From: Lentisphaerae bacterium GWF2_49_21
GTDB lineage: Bacteria; Verrucomicrobiota; Lentisphaeria; Victivallales; GWF2-50-93
Reading direction: 5' to 3'
Length of the DNA stretch: 55,527 nt
Assembly: GCA_001804805.1 (NCBI GenBank)
Contig: MHBH01000078.1
Coordinates: 1 to 55,527 of the forward strand
Below, one piece after another: positions 1 to 7,348 of this stretch. The notes beneath the pieces are model-generated. The model ran no database searches. It was not told the origin of the DNA and saw nothing but the letters and a program-made list of their open reading frames with translations. A program made the position numbers and the translations under genes. The stretch's first letter is position 1, and each line of letters opens with the position of its first letter.

Positions 1-56
1 ATCCAGAAGAGATGAATCTTGCCTTTGAGTCGCTGTATTTTTTTCTTAATTGCCAT
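1..56 (-). CDS. 5' end of a second integron cassette gene (partial)
   Basis: From the ATG at 56-54 the minus strand is open to the window edge: 18 codons starting MAIKKKIQRLKGK, lysine-rich and AT-rich. It begins 17 nt after the recombination boundary of the neighbouring attC (the TTAGAC end at 73-68), the usual spacing of a cassette gene behind its attC. No clear ribosome-binding site precedes it. The product cannot be identified from 18 residues. The call rests on position and orientation: it would be the next cassette of an array read leftwards, away from the integrase. Confidence 0.45.
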   Translation of the reverse strand, partial: MAIKKKIQRLKGKIHLFW

Positions 57-67
57 AAAATCTAAAA

Positions 68-128
68 GTCTAACGCTCAGGTATCTCCTACCCGCCTTGG
101 CGGGTTAGGAGAATGCCAATTGTTGGGT
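68..128 (-). other. attC-like recombination site of a gene cassette
   Basis: Read on the minus strand, this 61-nt site starts with ACCCAAC (128-122, fits RYYYAAC) and ends with GTTAGAC (74-68, fits GTTRRRY). Between them lies an imperfect hairpin: TCTCCTA and CCCGCC pair with GGCGGG and TAGGAGA around a 2-nt loop, with an unpaired A and T on one arm, like the extrahelical bases of known attC sites. It starts 3 nt after the stop codon of the gene at 132-626. The ACCCAAC box is fully complementary to GTTGGGT at 645-639, the other end of the same cassette, as expected because the circular cassette joins those two ends. Confidence 0.75.
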
Positions 129-131
129 ACT

Positions 132-626
132 TTATTCTATTTTGCTTTTTAGAAATTCGGCAATTTTCCGTGCTTTAATGATACAGATCAAAGACAAAAC
201 AGAACTGACAATATTCGGTAGATACTTGTATTGAATGGATGATCCCCACATTTCTCTATTGATGCTTAGTATATAGAGTTCAACAGATAAACCGCCAAGT
301 GAACCTATCAGATAGAAGAATCCGATGAGGCTTATCCCTGTTGTTAACGTAAGCGTGGTTGGTGTTGCTGGGACTGAATCTTCGTGAAGCCAAAGAATAC
401 GTAAGACGAATGAAGTCTTAATCAACAAAAAGAAAGCAGCTATGAAATACAATATGGCAGGTAATATTGCTGATAGGATGAAAAAGCCCATGTGGGTAAT
501 AAATTCCTTGTCCTTGCCTGATATCGTGAATAGACCTACAAGCTGCGGCAGGTAGGCAATAGCAGTAATTAAGTAATATAATCCTAAGAGCTTTACTGCG
601 AGGTCTCTGACTTGACTTATGTTCAT
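132..626 (-). CDS. integron cassette gene: four-helix membrane protein of unknown function
   Basis: The product is 164 residues with about four predicted membrane helices (near residues 8-30, 42-68, 88-112 and 136-152) and a short basic tail ending KSKIE. I recognise no family. The start is the ATG at 626-624, because AAGGAG (638-633) lies 6 nt upstream. A TTG at 644 would put the ribosome-binding site inside the gene and on top of the recombination box. The gene is clearly more AT-rich than its surroundings. It fills one cassette, from the crossover box at 645-639 to the attC at 128-68, which suggests horizontal acquisition. Function cannot be inferred; small membrane proteins are common integron cargo. 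Confidence 0.7.
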   Translation of the reverse strand: MNISQVRDLAVKLLGLYYLITAIAYLPQLVGLFTISGKDKEFITHMGFFILSAILPAILYFIAAFFLLIKTSFVLRILWLHEDSVPATPTTLTLTTGISLIGFFYLIGSLGGLSVELYILSINREMWGSSIQYKYLPNIVSSVLSLICIIKARKIAEFLKSKIE

Positions 627-638
627 TATCATCTCCTT

Positions 639-700
639 ACCCAACTATTATTAGGGAACACGTTGGAAAACTCGGAACGGATTGTCGGATTTGGTGGATT
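639..700 (-). other. putative attI site of the integron
   Basis: On the minus strand the cassette boundary is GTTGGGT (645-639), preceded by CCTAATAATA. This resembles the AT-rich lead-in to the crossover box of known attI sites. No box fitting GTTRRRY with attC spacing and hairpin lies between here and the integrase, so this is the attI side of the first cassette and not another attC. The right limit is arbitrary. Position between a divergent integrase and the cassette matches the classic integron layout. Confidence 0.5.
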
Positions 701-818
701 TAATAAAAAACTCATGGCCAAATCTCGGATTGGAGAAGTCATGCAATCGCATCTGGTACCCCCTTGGACTTATTTTTATTGCACGTTCTGCTGAATAAAT
801 CAGCCTCAATTTGTTATC

Positions 819-848
819 AATATAGCATGTCAATGAAAATAATTCAAA
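819..848 (-). promoter_or_regulatory. candidate cassette promoter
   Basis: On the minus strand TTTGAA (848-843) and TATATT (824-819) are separated by 18 nt and point toward the cassette. This is the place where a cassette promoter would be expected, but the match is only moderate and the region is AT-rich, so chance is possible. Confidence 0.2.
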
Positions 849-896
849 CAAAGGTGACAATAATTATTAGGCAGTTGCGTTATATGGTTGTATTAT

Positions 897-937
897 GTGT
901 GGCCTAATTAGGGGAAATAATTAGGTGTGTGGCCTAA
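897..937. repeat. short direct repeats upstream of the integrase gene
   Basis: GTGTGGCCTAA occurs at 897-907 and again at 927-937, exactly 30 nt apart. The first copy runs into the palindrome CCTAATTAGG (903-912), and TAATTAGG recurs at 918-925. This could be an operator for the integrase gene. It is too far from the crossover box (about 250 nt) to be attI repeats. Confidence 0.35.
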
Positions 938-1036
938 CTCCCCGTCTAACGGGCAAAAGCCACAGAAGGGAAGTTCTAAAGTTCGAGAGTTCTGGAGTGC
1001 GGAAGGTATGGAGAGAATGTGTGTGGATGGGTATGA

Positions 1037-1116
1037 AGTAGGTATGGGCTTTAGCCTGTACCAGCATTAAGATAGGTTACAGATAAGAATGGTACAGGCT
1101 GAAGCCCGTACCTACT
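1037..1116. repeat. palindromic intergenic repeat, family A, copy 1
   Basis: Arms of 26 nt at 1037-1062 and 1091-1116 are inverted copies with a core of GGGCTTTAGCCTGTACC and one mismatch, around a 28-nt loop. The same element occurs at 6746-6821. It lies directly upstream of the integrase ribosome-binding site (GAGGGGG). Confidence 0.8.
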
Positions 1117-1130
1117 TATGAGGGGGAAAT

Positions 1131-2621
1131 ATGGCTGAGACAGTGGATCTGTATAGGTTCGGGGAGTTTGCAGTAAAGAACAAGTTTGTCGATGAGGGAA
1201 AGGTGAAATACTGGCTGCACTGGGTGAAGAGATATTCTGCCATGGTAATGCCGCCTGGGATCGAAAAGCTTTCCGACAGGCTGAAGTACTTCATAAACAA
1301 TCTCAAGTGCGAACCGAGAATAGAGGACTGGCAGGGAAGGCAGGCAGAGGAGGCGGTAAGGATTTTTGAGACGGTGTATATGCCGACGGTGAAGAAGCAG
1401 GAGGCAGGGGTAAATGCAGGAAATCCGATGCCCCTGGCGCAAAGTTCCTCGGGATGCTCCGTTGATAAGACAAGAGACATAGTGCCTCAGGGAACGCAGA
1501 GGGGAGAGACAGCTCTTACGAGCGAAAGGCAAGTTACAGGCGGGACGCCTGTACCACATTCTTTCCCAAACTCCGTAAATACCCAGAGCGCGCAGTGCCT
1601 CGGGGTACCACATTCTTTATTGACGGGAGGCGAGAGCACGAACATCCATCCTGAAATAGAGGGGAGGGATTCAATTGAGAGCAGGATGAGGGAGATACTG
1701 AGGGTTAGGAACTATTCTTACCGGACAGAGCAGACCTATATTGAACGTGTAAGGGCATATCTATCATATGCAGAAAGAAACAGCCTTGCCATAGATGAGC
1801 CTGAAACTGTCCGGAGGTATATCAGTTGGCTTGCGTTATCCCGTAATGTGGCTGCCTCTACTCAGAATCTTTCATTCAATGCAATAAATTTCCTTTTCAA
1901 GGAGGTATTGAAGAAGGACATGGGAGATCAGTCCGACAATCTGCGTGCGAGATCCGGTTCGAAGCTCCCGAGTGTATTTACAGTCGACGAGGTTAAAGCA
2001 ATATTTGATCATCTTGAAGGAACTGACAGGCTGATGCTCGAGATGATATATGCGGGTGGCCTGAGGATTTCGGAACTCATGCGCCTGCGGGTGCAGGACA
2101 TTGACTGGGAGGGCTGCCAGCTTTTTGTAAGGGGTGGAAAAGGAGACAAGGATCGGACGACTCTGCTGGGCAGGAAGCTTGTGGAACCATTGAGGAAGCA
2201 TCTGGAGGCGGTTAAAAAGATACATGAGGAAGATTTGTCAGCGGGGGTAGGGGAGGTCTATCTTCCGAACGGACTTGACAGGAAATATCCGGGGGCAGGG
2301 AAGACCTGGGGCTGGATGTATGCCTTTCCTTCGGAGACGATATCAAAAGATCCGCGGTCCGGCAAGATGCGGAGGCATCATGTGTCGGACATGACCATCC
2401 AGCGTGCGATGAAAGAGGGGATGAGGAAGGCGGGTATTGCGAAATACGGATCAGTACATACACTCCGTCACAGCTTTGCAACGCATTTGCTCATGAAGGG
2501 AGTGAACATCAGGGAGGTGCAAGATCTTCTTGGGCACAACAGCGTGGAAACGACTATGATCTACACGCATGTGATACGGACGTTGGGCAACAGGCCGGAA
2601 TCGCCGCTGGACATGATGTGA
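1131..2621 (+). CDS. intI: integron integrase (IntI-type tyrosine recombinase) with long N-terminal extension
   Basis: The 496-residue protein recombines attI and attC sites. Tyrosine-recombinase residues are present: R312 (GGLRISEL), H443 and R446 (HTLRHSFATH), the LLGH motif, and Y478 (TMIYTH). The segment from about 365 to 415, including YLPNGLDRKYPGAG, WGWMYAFPS and DPRSGKMRRHH, is the extra domain specific to integron integrases, and the C-terminus ends SPLD as in that family. The usual core-binding domain spans about 183-270. Before it lie an extra helical domain (1-95, with YWLHWVKRYS and EDWQGRQAEEAVR) and a low-complexity linker (about 97-180). The linker DNA contains copies of an intergenic repeat also found elsewhere in the window. 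Typical IntI proteins are near 320-340 residues. It is divergent from the cassette, the standard arrangement. Confidence 0.92.
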   Translation: MAETVDLYRFGEFAVKNKFVDEGKVKYWLHWVKRYSAMVMPPGIEKLSDRLKYFINNLKCEPRIEDWQGRQAEEAVRIFETVYMPTVKKQEAGVNAGNPMPLAQSSSGCSVDKTRDIVPQGTQRGETALTSERQVTGGTPVPHSFPNSVNTQSAQCLGVPHSLLTGGESTNIHPEIEGRDSIESRMREILRVRNYSYRTEQTYIERVRAYLSYAERNSLAIDEPETVRRYISWLALSRNVAASTQNLSFNAINFLFKEVLKKDMGDQSDNLRARSGSKLPSVFTVDEVKAIFDHLEGTDRLMLEMIYAGGLRISELMRLRVQDIDWEGCQLFVRGGKGDKDRTTLLGRKLVEPLRKHLEAVKKIHEEDLSAGVGEVYLPNGLDRKYPGAGKTWGWMYAFPSETISKDPRSGKMRRHHVSDMTIQRAMKEGMRKAGIAKYGSVHTLRHSFATHLLMKGVNIREVQDLLGHNSVETTMIYTHVIRTLGNRPESPLDMM

Positions 2622-2659
2622 ATATATTGTTTACAGGGAACCTCTAAAAATTCGCATTT

Positions 2660-2681
2660 GGCGCGTTACGGAGAACGCGCC
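2660..2681. repeat. GC-rich hairpin between convergent genes
   Basis: GGCGCGTT and AACGCGCC form a perfect 8-bp stem around a 6-nt loop. There is no T-run, so it is not a standard intrinsic terminator. It resembles the hairpins at 30491-30534 in style and in the trailing C-rich tail. Confidence 0.5.
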
Positions 2682-2730
2682 CCACCTTAAAACAAATTCA
2701 CTATGTTCCATTAGTAACGAACGTCGAACA

Positions 2731-2757
2731 TCCGCCGTCGCTAAGAAGTTATGGCGG
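2731..2757. repeat. hairpin repeat, family B, copy 1
   Basis: TCCGCC and GGCGG pair around GTCGCTAAGAAGTTAT. Near-identical copies lie at 31812-31839 and, inverted, at 45557-45584. Confidence 0.7.
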
Positions 2758-2766
2758 GCAGGCTGG

Positions 2767-3687
2767 TTACTTCCTCTGTCTCGACAGCAGGAATTCGGAA
2801 AGGACTTCCTCGTAGGGGCGGGAAAGGTTCGTGAACCTGTAGTCGACATGGAACTCGCTGCAGCCCAGCATCATCCGGTCGAGATAGTGGTTCACCTCCT
2901 TGAGATAGTCGTTCTTGATGACTGCCGGTTCGGTGACTACTGAGAACGTCGATTCCATGTCCAGGAACCGGATGGACCTGTCAAATTCGAAATTCAACTC
3001 TTCGGGATCCATGATATGGAATATCGCCAGATCGTGCTTCCTGAACTTCATGTGCTGGAAACAGTCGAGAAGGGCGTCGATGTCCGTGAAGAAGTCCGAG
3101 AACACTATGATCATCGCGCGCCGTTTGATTTTCTCGGCGAGGTCGTGTAGGACGCTGACAACATCTGTCTTGCCGGTTGGCGTGACAGAACTTATTATTT
3201 CAAAGATGTTCCTGAGATGTTTCGGGCTGCCCCGGGCCGGAATGTCCTTGGTTATGGCCTCGCTGAAGCACTGGAGCCCTACGGCGTCGCCCTGCTGTAT
3301 CAGCAGCTGGGCCAGGGTGGCGGAGAGACGTTTTGTGTAGTCGAACTTGCTGCCGTGCTTCCCCTTGAATCCCATTGAAGCGCTGCAGTCCATCACAAGA
3401 TGGCATCGCAGGTTTGTGTCGGCCTCGAATTCCTTGATGTAGAACCTGTCGGTCTTGGCGTAGATCTTCCAGTCGACGTTCTTAATGTCGTCGCCCGGCA
3501 CATATTTCCGGTACTGGGCGAATTCCACGCTTGAGCCGCGGTGAGGGCTCTTGTGCATGCCCGTGAAACTTCCTTCGACAAGTCCACGGGAAAGCACGTT
3601 CAGCTTGGAAAGCCTGGCGAGGACCTGCGGATCCAGGAAATCATGCCGGCTTTCGCCCCTGAATTCATTTATTGACTTCTGATTCAC
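2767..3687 (-). CDS. DUF58 / von Willebrand A-like protein partnered with MoxR
   Basis: This 306-residue protein carries the DUF58 signature (RGSSVEFAQYRKYVPGDD, about 51-68, then IKNVDWKIYAKT) followed by a von Willebrand A-like fold with a metal site, DCSASM (about 100-105). It starts with GTG and overlaps the upstream MoxR gene by 23 nt, so translation is probably coupled. MoxR ATPases and DUF58 proteins are a well-known pair thought to act as a chaperone or metal-insertion system for envelope or secreted targets; the client here is unknown. No membrane segment is visible. The usual aerotolerance-operon partners with membrane-bound VWA domains are not next to it; downstream lies only a repeat-rich spacer and the convergent integrase. 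Confidence 0.88.
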   Translation of the reverse strand: MNQKSINEFRGESRHDFLDPQVLARLSKLNVLSRGLVEGSFTGMHKSPHRGSSVEFAQYRKYVPGDDIKNVDWKIYAKTDRFYIKEFEADTNLRCHLVMDCSASMGFKGKHGSKFDYTKRLSATLAQLLIQQGDAVGLQCFSEAITKDIPARGSPKHLRNIFEIISSVTPTGKTDVVSVLHDLAEKIKRRAMIIVFSDFFTDIDALLDCFQHMKFRKHDLAIFHIMDPEELNFEFDRSIRFLDMESTFSVVTEPAVIKNDYLKEVNHYLDRMMLGCSEFHVDYRFTNLSRPYEEVLSEFLLSRQRK

Positions 3688-4687
3688 TGGTAAGCCGTTT
3701 TATGATGTCTTCGCTTGTCACGCCTTCGGTCTCCGCATGGAAGCTCAGAAGTATCCTGTGCGTCAGGACTTCATTGGCGACGCTTTCAATGTCCTCCTGC
3801 CTGACAAGGTAGCTTCCCTGGAGTACGGCCCTGGCCTTTGCGCCGAGGATCAGATACTGGACCGCGCGCGGTCCGGCGCCCCACGTCACAAGAGGCTTCA
3901 GCCATTCAGGGGATTCCTGCGAATCAGGCCGCGTCCTTCTGACAAGATGGACGACGTATTCGTAGATGTGTTCCGGAACCGGAACTCTTCTCACAAGGTC
4001 CTGGAAGAAAAGTATCTTTTCGCTGTTGATAACTTTTTTCAGTTCCGACTTCATCACGCCTGTCGTGGTCTTTGCAATGGCAAGTTCTTCGGCCTTTGAA
4101 GGATATTTCACCTTGATGAAGAACATGAACCTGTCCAGCTGGGCCTCGGGCAGGGGATATGTACCTTCCTGTTCGATCGGGTTCTGGGTGGCGAGTACGA
4201 AGAAGGGCTCCTCGAGCCTGAAAGTCTTTCCGACAACGCTTACTTCGTGCTCCTGCATCGCCTGGAGAAGCGCCGCCTGCGTCTTGGGAGGTGTCCTGTT
4301 GATCTCATCGGCAAGGACGATGTTCGCGAAAACGGGTCCTTTCACAAATTCAAACGCCCTTCTGCCGGGCTGGTTGGTCTCCTGCAGGATGTCGGTGCCG
4401 GTTATGTCGGAGGGCATGAGGTCGGGGGTGAACTGTATGCGGCTGAATTTAAGCGACATCAGCTCCGAAAGGGAATGCACCATCATGGTTTTCGCAAGTC
4501 CGGGGACTCCCATCAGGAGGGAATGCCCGCGGGACAGTATGCATATCATCATTTTTTCAATGACGTCGTTCTGGCCGTGTATGACCTTGGCCATTTCAGA
4601 TTTTATTCCGGTGTATGTGTCGCGGAGCTGGTTTATCGCTGCGACATCGCTTTCGTTCTGAAGATTCTCGGCCATATGTTTCTCCAT
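3665..4687 (-). CDS. MoxR-family AAA+ ATPase
   Basis: The 340-residue protein has the AAA+ Walker A region GVPGLAKTMMVHSL (about 59-72), Walker B VLADEINRTPPKTQ (about 123-136), and the MoxR-typical ATQNPIEQEGTYPLPEAQLD segment with its sensor Asn. Its length is normal for the family. It is first in a two-gene operon with the overlapping DUF58 gene and divergent from kup. MoxR proteins use ATP to remodel or activate partner proteins; the substrate is not known here. The ATG at 4687 and the one four codons in (MAENLQ) are both possible starts. Confidence 0.93.
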   Translation of the reverse strand: MEKHMAENLQNESDVAAINQLRDTYTGIKSEMAKVIHGQNDVIEKMMICILSRGHSLLMGVPGLAKTMMVHSLSELMSLKFSRIQFTPDLMPSDITGTDILQETNQPGRRAFEFVKGPVFANIVLADEINRTPPKTQAALLQAMQEHEVSVVGKTFRLEEPFFVLATQNPIEQEGTYPLPEAQLDRFMFFIKVKYPSKAEELAIAKTTTGVMKSELKKVINSEKILFFQDLVRRVPVPEHIYEYVVHLVRRTRPDSQESPEWLKPLVTWGAGPRAVQYLILGAKARAVLQGSYLVRQEDIESVANEVLTHRILLSFHAETEGVTSEDIIKRLTSESEVNK

Positions 4688-4774
4688 GGTTTTTGTTTTA
4701 CACGAAACAAACGCGTATAACTTACAACAATAAATGCATTAATCCAATCCACTTAGACGATATTTGACCGGATT

Positions 4775-6742
4775 ATGATTGAAAAAGAACCGGACAATGT
4801 TAATTTATCCACCTACCTAAAATCTATTCGGTTTACTATGGATCAAACAGCTAATACCACAGGAACTAATTACGCCAAGGACAGTTTGTATGTCCTGATA
4901 CTTGGCGCACTCGGTGTTGTCTACGGGGACATCGGCACAAGCCCGTTGTACGCCTTCCGCGAATGCTTCTCCGAATCCTATGGCCTGCAGGTCTGCGAAG
5001 CAAACATTCTTGGAATTCTCTCGCTTTTCTTCTGGTCGCTCACACTGACCATATCCTTGAAATATCTCACCTTCTTGCTGAAAGCCGATAACAACGGGGA
5101 GGGCGGGATACTCGCCCTCATGGCCCTCGTCGTCCGCGAAATGCAGGATACGAAAAGTAAAAAAAAGCTCTATGCCATCACTATGCTCGGAATCATCGGC
5201 GCCGCGCTCCTGTATGGCGACGGAATAATCACGCCTTCTATTTCCGTCCTCAGCGCGGTTGAAGGCCTCAACGTCGCCACCAAGGTCTTCGAGCCATATA
5301 TCATTTATATTTCAATTGCGATACTCGCAGTGCTGTTCGCTGTCCAGAGAATTGGCACTTCAAAGATTGGCGCCGTTTTCGGCCCGATCATTTTCCTGTG
5401 GTTTATAACGATCGCCGCTGTCGGGCTTATGTCTATTTTCAATGCCCCGGAAGTCCTATACGCCTTGAATCCAGTGCACGCCTTCGAGATCTTCACGAGA
5501 AACCAATGGCACGGTTTTGCAGTCCTCGGTTCAGTCTTCCTTGCTGTGACAGGCGGCGAAGTCCTCTACGCCGACATGGGCCATTTCGGAAAAAGCCCTA
5601 TGAGGATAGGCTGGTTCACGCTTGTGCTGCCCGCGCTTCTGCTCAATTATTTCGGACAGGGGGCGTATCTGCTGAGGCGTCCCAATGAGGTCGAGAATCT
5701 CTTCTACAGGCTTTCCCCTGAGTTTCTCCATTATCCGATGGTGGTACTTGCCACGCTGGCGACGATCATCGCTTCACAGGCCGTAATTTCCGGCGCATTC
5801 TCACTCGGAAGACAGGCCCTCCAGCTCGGATTCTTCCCGCGTATGCGTATAATCCATACATCGTCAAAGGAGATCGGACAGGTCTTCATGCCGGCGATGA
5901 ATATCGCCCTTTTCACAGGTACTGTTGTCCTTATCCTCGGTTTCAAGAATTCCGGCTCGCTAGCCGGAGCTTACGGCATCGCAGTTTCAGGGACAATGCT
6001 CATCACCACCGTCCTTGCGATCATCATCGCAAGAAAGGTCTGGCCGACCAGAACGTATATAATGGTCTCGGTCGCGGTGCTCTTCCTCGTAATAGACGCA
6101 TCGTTCTTCATGGCTTGCTCCATGAAGATCAGGGCTGGCGGCTGGCTTCCTGTCCTGATTGCGGCGCTTATCTATTTCATGATCTCGACCTGGATGCGGT
6201 ACAGGTCCGAACTAGGCTGCAAGGTCGAGGCAACTTCCCTGCCGGTAGGCCTTTTCCTCAAGGATCTTGAAATGAACAAACCGTTCAGGCCGAAAGGTAC
6301 AGCTGTATTCCTCACAGGAAATCCAACAGGTATCCCAAGAACGCTGCTGCATAACTTCAAGCACAACCAGGTCGTGCATGAACAGGTCATCCTGATGACC
6401 GTCAAGACCGAGGACATCCCTTTCGTCCCTGATGACAGGAGGACTGAGGTCATGGAACTGGGCGGAGGCATGCACAGGGTCCTGGTGAAATACGGCTTTA
6501 GTGAAGATCCTAACATACCGGAGGCGCTGCATGACATCAGGGAGAAGGGATTCAAGCTCGACCTGAACAAGATCACTTATATCCTCGGCAGGGAATCTCT
6601 CGTCATCAAGCCGGATTCGATCTTCCGGCGCTGGCGCAAGAAGATATTCTCCTTCATGTCGAAAAACTCCTATGACGCAAGCACATTCTACGGCCTGCCG
6701 CCCGGCAAGGTCATTGAGTATGGGCTGCAAGTGGAGCTATAA
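4775..6742 (+). CDS. kup: Kup-family potassium uptake transporter
   Basis: The 655-residue protein imports K+, probably by H+ symport, through about 12 membrane helices. The diagnostic GALGVVYGDIGTSPLYAFRE segment (about 43-62) is present, followed by GILALMALV and YGDGIITPSISVLSA, typical of Kup, and a C-terminal cytosolic domain from about residue 490. Neither possible start has a convincing ribosome-binding site. The ATG at 4838 (MDQTANTTG) gives an N-terminus closer to the usual length before the first helix, so the first 21 residues may not be translated. The gene stands alone, followed by a family A palindrome. A c-di-AMP synthase gene lies at 46813, and c-di-AMP controls Kup-type transporters in some Firmicutes; a link here is speculation. 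Confidence 0.95.
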   Translation: MIEKEPDNVNLSTYLKSIRFTMDQTANTTGTNYAKDSLYVLILGALGVVYGDIGTSPLYAFRECFSESYGLQVCEANILGILSLFFWSLTLTISLKYLTFLLKADNNGEGGILALMALVVREMQDTKSKKKLYAITMLGIIGAALLYGDGIITPSISVLSAVEGLNVATKVFEPYIIYISIAILAVLFAVQRIGTSKIGAVFGPIIFLWFITIAAVGLMSIFNAPEVLYALNPVHAFEIFTRNQWHGFAVLGSVFLAVTGGEVLYADMGHFGKSPMRIGWFTLVLPALLLNYFGQGAYLLRRPNEVENLFYRLSPEFLHYPMVVLATLATIIASQAVISGAFSLGRQALQLGFFPRMRIIHTSSKEIGQVFMPAMNIALFTGTVVLILGFKNSGSLAGAYGIAVSGTMLITTVLAIIIARKVWPTRTYIMVSVAVLFLVIDASFFMACSMKIRAGGWLPVLIAALIYFMISTWMRYRSELGCKVEATSLPVGLFLKDLEMNKPFRPKGTAVFLTGNPTGIPRTLLHNFKHNQVVHEQVILMTVKTEDIPFVPDDRRTEVMELGGGMHRVLVKYGFSEDPNIPEALHDIREKGFKLDLNKITYILGRESLVIKPDSIFRRWRKKIFSFMSKNSYDASTFYGLPPGKVIEYGLQVEL

Positions 6743-6745
6743 GGG

Positions 6746-6821
6746 AGTAGGTACGGGCTTTAGCCTGTACCAGGTCTTAATATTCATATAAGAATGGGAC
6801 AGGCTAAAGCCCGTCCCTACT
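6746..6821. repeat. palindromic intergenic repeat, family A, copy 2
   Basis: Arms at 6746-6771 and 6796-6821 share the core GGGCTTTAGCCTGT with the copy at 1037-1116, around a 24-nt loop of different sequence. It sits between the convergent kup and cystatin-like genes. Confidence 0.8.
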
Positions 6822-6834
6822 TTTGGCAGACCAA

Positions 6835-7203
6835 TCACTTCTTCTCTTCCTTCTTGTAATTCCAGGATGTCAGCTCGTATTCTCCGGAAAGTTTCTTCCA
6901 GACCACCACTTCGGCGATCTTCTCCTTGTCATCAACATTGACCTTGAGCTTCATCTTGTAGTTCATCCCGGCGACAACCTGCTTGCTGGCTTCAAGTATT
7001 TTAACCAGTGAAACCTTTGCGTCCTTATTGTCCTTCCTGAGGATTGCCTCCTGCGCCTTCATTGCGAAGTTCGCAGAATTGGCGATTTCGAGATCGTCGG
7101 TTTCCGCCTTCGTGTATCCGCCGGCGACCTGGGCGTGGAGGGAGGAACTCCAGAATACTAATACAAGTGTTGCCACCAAAAATGTAGTGATTGATGATTT
7201 CAT
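6835..7203 (-). CDS. secreted cystatin-like protein
   Basis: The 122-residue protein has a signal peptide (residues 1-24, ending LHA) and then one compact domain. The domain contains QVVAG (about 75-79), the hallmark inhibitory loop of cystatins, in the expected context: a helix with NSANFAMKAQEAI before it and alternating strands (NYKMKLKVNV, EVVVWKKLSG) after it. Cystatins inhibit papain-like cysteine proteases by inserting this loop in the active site. Bacterial homologues are known but uncommon, and their targets are mostly unknown. The late Trp-containing turn may correspond to TSWNYKK. The gene is alone, with hairpin repeats on both sides. Cystatin fold is likely; inhibitory activity is inferred from the motif only. 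Confidence 0.72.
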   Translation of the reverse strand: MKSSITTFLVATLVLVFWSSSLHAQVAGGYTKAETDDLEIANSANFAMKAQEAILRKDNKDAKVSLVKILEASKQVVAGMNYKMKLKVNVDDKEKIAEVVVWKKLSGEYELTSWNYKKEEKK

Positions 7204-7229
7204 GTTTCTCCTTTTCTTAATTTATATTT

Positions 7230-7279
7230 GTCAGGCTCTTTGGCCTGACTTTGGAGTGCGGCACCCCTGTGCCGCTTTT
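7230..7279. repeat. double hairpin repeat, family H, copy 1
   Basis: A first hairpin pairs GTCAGGC with GCCTGAC, then a spacer TTTGGAGT leads to GCGGCAC/GTGCCGC followed by a T-run. An inverted copy lies at 20240-20289. The T-run makes it look like a plus-strand terminator, but no plus-strand gene ends nearby. Confidence 0.6.
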
Positions 7280-7348
7280 CTTTTTCTTGCGGAAACTGTT
7301 CAAAATCATTGTTGGATTTTTCTAAAGCCGGCTCCGCAGGAATATTTA

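Noticed and set aside
651-860. Possible 69-codon minus-strand gene between the cassette and the integrase
   Set aside because: It starts with TTG without a ribosome-binding site, overlaps the presumed attI, and ends 6 nt from the crossover box with no attC of its own, so it cannot be a normal cassette gene.
897-937. Direct repeats taken as integrase-binding repeats of attI
   Set aside because: They lie about 250 nt from the crossover box, too far for attI repeats, so they are listed only as possible regulatory repeats.
944-950. GTCTAAC box as the edge of another attC
   Set aside because: No partner GTTRRRY box with a pairing interior lies at attC distance on either side.
7253-7279. Plus-strand intrinsic terminator
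   Set aside because: The stem and T-run are fine, but no plus-strand gene ends nearby and the sequence is part of repeat family H.
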